From contig CAZDVZ010000057.1 in assembly GCA_964509125.1 (NCBI GenBank), forward strand, positions 1 to 6,928: a DNA stretch of 6,928 bases, given 5' to 3'. Both the position numbers and the translations under genes were made by a program. The first letter of the stretch is position 1, and each line of letters starts with the position of its first letter. The stretch comes from SIG653 sp964509125 (lineage in GTDB: Bacteria > Bacillota > Clostridia > Oscillospirales > CAG-382). Below are positions 5,075 through 6,928 of the stretch, piece after piece. The notes beneath the pieces were generated by a model that worked only from the letters and a program-made list of their open reading frames with translations, ran no database searches and had not been told where the DNA came from.

Positions 5075-5695
5075 TTAAAACACTTTTATTAACAGCAGAC
5101 ATCCGTCAGAGACGGAAACGGAGGCGGGAGAGTCATTTATTGTTTCGTTGCTGATTCCATATTGATATTCGCAGGTGATCTCTCCGTTTTCTAAGGGATA
5201 TTTAGCGTTTTTTATATTTATTCCTTTTGCGTTCCCCGAAATGTTTAAAAGAGAAAAGAAAGAATATTTGTTTTCAATCAACACAGGTGACTTTGAAACA
5301 ATTTCCATTTCGGAGTAGTTATCGATGATTTTACCTTTCTTGTTTTGGGAAAGCAAATAAAGCAAAATAGAAACATTTCCAATGGTGTGGTCAAGCCTTT
5401 CTCCCGCAACACCTATTAAAACAAAATCATCAAATCCACGTTTGATCCCTTCTTTAACAGCGAATACTGTATCTGTATCATCTTTTTCTTTGGGAAGGAT
5501 TATAGTTTCTGTTTTTGAGAGCGGGTTTTTGTGAGAATCGAAATCTCCTACAATGAGAGAAGGTGGGAACTTTAAGCCTTTTTCGTGCCTTAATCCACAG
5601 TCACAATATATAATAAAATCATCCGTCTGAATTTGTTTTTTTATTAATTCATAATTTTCAATAGGCGCTCCGCCCACAATGATACATCTTTTCAT
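5075..5695 (-). CDS. thiN: Thiamine pyrophosphokinase
   Basis: 206 residues, a normal length for this cytosolic enzyme, which transfers pyrophosphate from ATP to thiamine to make thiamine diphosphate. The N-terminal catalytic domain shows CDCGLRH (31-37), LIVGDFDS (47-54), PKEKDDTD (68-75) and GERLDH (98-103), whose acidic residues bind Mg-ATP. The C-terminal beta-sandwich carries NAKYPLENG (163-171) and GISNE (180-184), where thiamine binds at the dimer interface. ATG at 5695 is chosen because AAGGA lies upstream at suitable spacing and a good promoter starts transcription near 5719; the in-frame upstream extension to 5857 would lie outside that transcript and carries no family sequence. The gene stands alone, not with rsgA and rpe as in many Firmicutes. 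The leader of about 24 nt has no room for a TPP riboswitch. Confidence 0.95.
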   Translation of the reverse strand: MKRCIIVGGAPIENYELIKKQIQTDDFIIYCDCGLRHEKGLKFPPSLIVGDFDSHKNPLSKTETIILPKEKDDTDTVFAVKEGIKRGFDDFVLIGVAGERLDHTIGNVSILLYLLSQNKKGKIIDNYSEMEIVSKSPVLIENKYSFFSLLNISGNAKGINIKNAKYPLENGEITCEYQYGISNETINDSPASVSVSDGCLLLIKVF

Positions 5696-5725
5696 GTTCA
5701 ATTCCTTTTTCCTTGTAATGATGTT

Positions 5726-5754
5726 ATCATACCACTTTTTGTGCCAATATTCAA
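5726..5754 (-). promoter_or_regulatory. Promoter of thiN
   Basis: On the minus strand TTGAAT (5754-5749), a 17-bp spacer and TATGAT (5731-5726), with TGG directly before the -10. The -35 matches 4 of 6 and the -10 matches 5 of 6. The predicted start near 5719 leaves a short leader holding only the ribosome binding site. Confidence 0.75.
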
Positions 5755-5960
5755 GATGCATATTTGCAATTTTTTTTGAGAATAAAAGCTTTGCGTATGT
5801 ATGGTTTGTATCAAAGGCTTTTAGTAACATAAAATCTACGGTTTGCTTTTTAAGCACTTTGAGAGGGAGTGCAAATTTTGTTATATTTTTTTCGTAAAAA
5901 CGCGAAAAATATGTTTAAAATATGTCAATTATTTCTAAAAGTGTTGTAAGAACGGATTGT

Positions 5961-5995
5961 GCGAGCTTTTTCGCTTAAAGTGGTCAAAAACTCGC
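5961..5995. repeat. Imperfect inverted repeat upstream of the peptidase promoter
   Basis: GCGAG (5961-5965), one bulged C, TTTTT (5967-5971), a 14-base spacer, then AAAAACTCGC (5986-5995): ten pairs with one bulge. It ends 55 bp before the -35 box of the next gene. The nearest T run is about 15 bases after the stem, too far for a good terminator, so a regulatory site or chance are the alternatives. Confidence 0.3.
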
Positions 5996-6050
5996 TTCAC
6001 GTTCATTGTTTTTTAAAAAAATGCTGACTTAAAGTTATAAATTGTAAGTA

Positions 6051-6079
6051 TTGACAATTATTCGAGGGTGTGGTATCAT
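6051..6079 (+). promoter_or_regulatory. Promoter of the C39-like peptidase gene
   Basis: TTGACA (6051-6056), 17-bp spacer, TATCAT (6074-6079), with TGTG at 6069-6072 forming an extended -10. The -35 is perfect and the -10 matches 5 of 6. Transcription would start near 6086, giving a leader of about 40 nt. Confidence 0.85.
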
Positions 6080-6104
6080 ATTTTTGTTAAGAGAGCTAAA
6101 TTTG

Positions 6105-6111
6105 AAAGGAG
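6105..6111 (+). promoter_or_regulatory. Ribosome binding site with unusually long spacing
   Basis: AAAGGAG is a good Shine-Dalgarno sequence, but 15 bases separate it from ATG 6127, against the usual 5-10. No in-frame ATG, GTG or TTG lies closer. The signal peptide begins at this ATG, so the start is probably right and translation may be weaker or depend on leader structure. Confidence 0.7.
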
Positions 6112-6126
6112 CACAAAGAACATATT

Positions 6127-6928
6127 ATGAATAGTTCATTTGTTAGATCATTTAAGAAATCAGCTTTTGGAAAACTGCTATCGGTAATACTTGCAATGTT
6201 GATGATGTTTTCAGCCTTTTCCACGATAGCTCAGCCGGATGTACAGGTTGAGGCTGCGGGTTTTTCAATTATGCATCAATACGATAGTCAATGGTATGCG
6301 TATACTTATGGTACCGGAACACTTGCTGCAACAGGCTGCGGTATGTTCTCAATTGCTAACTGCGTTGGATATCTTACCGGGCAAACTATGAATGTTCCTG
6401 AGATCGCTTCTTGGGCACATAGCATTAACGCTTATAACGTAACGGGAAGTGAAGGAACATACAGGCAAATACTTTATCCCAGAGTAGAAGCGCGTTTTGG
6501 AAGTACATACGGCTTCACCGTTGATTGCGGTTCGGGCACAGGATATTGGGCAGGCGCGAGCAGTACAATCCTCAAAAATCATCTTGCTGCGGGCGGCGCT
6601 GCTGTTGGTCACGTTGATAATCACTATGTTGCCATTGTGGGATATGACGCAAGCACGAACAAGTTCCACATTTATGACAGCGCACCTTCTGCCGATAGAG
6701 GAACAGGTTATAACGGCGGGGATGTTTGGATAACTCAATCTGCTTTTTCGACAGGCAGAATGTCTCTTGACTGGTTCTGTCTTTTTACTGCTACAAAGAA
6801 TAATAAGCTTGATGGCTACTCTCCCATAGATATGGGTGAAAACTTCGTGGCATATATCAGACATACTGCATCAGGCAAATATATTACAGATGTTAATAAC
6901 AACCTTGAAGTTGCGGATGGAGTCTTCG
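6127..6928 (+). CDS. Secreted C39-like cysteine peptidase with C-terminal beta-trefoil-type domain (partial)
   Basis: 267 complete codons, open at the right edge. Residues 1-44 form a long signal peptide: basic N-terminus (Arg7, Lys10, Lys11, Lys16), hydrophobic stretch 17-34 and a likely cut after V-E-A-A near 44, so the product is exported. The papain-like domain (about 46-224) begins with M-H-Q-Y-D-S-Q-W, then A-T-G-C-G-M-F-S with the putative nucleophile Cys71, N-H-Y-V-A-I-V-G-Y-D with His166, and H-I-Y-D with Asp184, the order expected of C39-like peptidases. From about 238 the sequence N-F-V-A-Y-I-R-H-T-A-S-G-K-Y-I-T resembles the first repeat of a ricin-type beta-trefoil, which would bind carbohydrate, but only about 30 residues are visible. 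Substrate unknown: cell-wall or host proteins are possible, and a bacteriocin-processing role is unlikely because no ABC transporter is fused. It has its own strong promoter. Confidence 0.8.
   Translation, partial: MNSSFVRSFKKSAFGKLLSVILAMLMMFSAFSTIAQPDVQVEAAGFSIMHQYDSQWYAYTYGTGTLAATGCGMFSIANCVGYLTGQTMNVPEIASWAHSINAYNVTGSEGTYRQILYPRVEARFGSTYGFTVDCGSGTGYWAGASSTILKNHLAAGGAAVGHVDNHYVAIVGYDASTNKFHIYDSAPSADRGTGYNGGDVWITQSAFSTGRMSLDWFCLFTATKNNKLDGYSPIDMGENFVAYIRHTASGKYITDVNNNLEVADGVF

Larger units (their letters stand above)
5696..6126. other. Divergent control region between thiN and the C39-like peptidase gene
   Basis: 431 bp with no supported gene. It contains the thiN promoter (minus strand) at the left, the peptidase promoter (plus strand) at the right, and about 290 bp of AT-rich DNA between them. 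That middle part holds two small inverted repeats: TTTTTCG with CGAAAAA at 5888-5909, and GCGAG-c-TTTTT with AAAAACTCGC at 5961-5995. I see no RNA family, no CRISPR and no recognisable protein remnant. Confidence 0.6.

Noticed and set aside
5696..5760. TPP riboswitch upstream of thiN
   Set aside because: No conserved THI-box sequence and the predicted leader is too short.
5696..5857. N-terminal extension of thiamine pyrophosphokinase to an ATG at 5857
   Set aside because: The extension has no family similarity, a good promoter lies inside it, and the ATG at 5695 has its own ribosome binding site.

Overview
The window looks like chromosomal DNA of a low-GC Gram-positive anaerobe of the Clostridia, perhaps a gut or rumen Oscillospirales or Lachnospirales relative. 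The signs are AT-rich intergenic DNA, strong AGGAGG-type ribosome binding sites, TTGACA/TATAAT promoters with an upstream TG (extended -10), a Gram-positive lipoprotein signal, a DUF1292 (YrzB-like) protein, and a sigma factor with a long C-terminal extension of a kind I associate with Clostridia. I cannot name the species from sequence alone.

Layout from left to right. (1) 1-209, minus: N-terminal part of a secreted lipoprotein with an acidic, Ser/Thr-rich linker built from a 30-bp tandem repeat; it runs off the left edge. (2) 210-440: divergent intergenic region holding a consensus promoter for the tRNA and a weaker one for the lipoprotein. (3) 441-516, plus: tRNA-Ala(GGC) with encoded CCA, followed by an intrinsic hairpin. 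(4) 588-2806, plus: a two-gene unit, htpG (Hsp90-family chaperone) and a DUF1292 protein with an unusual Cys/Asp/Gly tail, closed by a strong terminator at 2869-2908. (5) About 2909-3147, plus: the 3' end of a group II intron, made of the last ~40 codons of the reverse transcriptase/maturase, domain V and domain VI with its bulged branch-point A. The intron end meets the stop codon of the next gene. (6) 3148-4755, minus: a 535-aa ECF-like sigma-70 protein with an internal winged-helix-like segment and a ~275-residue domain of unknown function. (7) 4756-5074: intergenic DNA with the sigma-gene promoter, an inverted repeat and a degenerate-looking reading frame. (8) 5075-5695, minus: thiamine pyrophosphokinase (thiN) with its own promoter. 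(9) 5696-6126: divergent control region. (10) 6127-6928, plus: an exported C39-like cysteine peptidase that seems to lead into a beta-trefoil-type domain; it runs off the right edge.

Only htpG and the DUF1292 gene clearly form an operon. No promoter is visible between the tRNA terminator and htpG, so tRNA-Ala, htpG and DUF1292 may be one transcription unit with the tRNA hairpin as a partial terminator. The other genes look separately transcribed. No phage, CRISPR or complete transposon is visible. The items most worth a second look are the metallothionein-like tail on the DUF1292 protein beside a chaperone, the sigma factor with a possible built-in sensor domain, and the truncated group II intron that abuts the sigma-gene stop codon.
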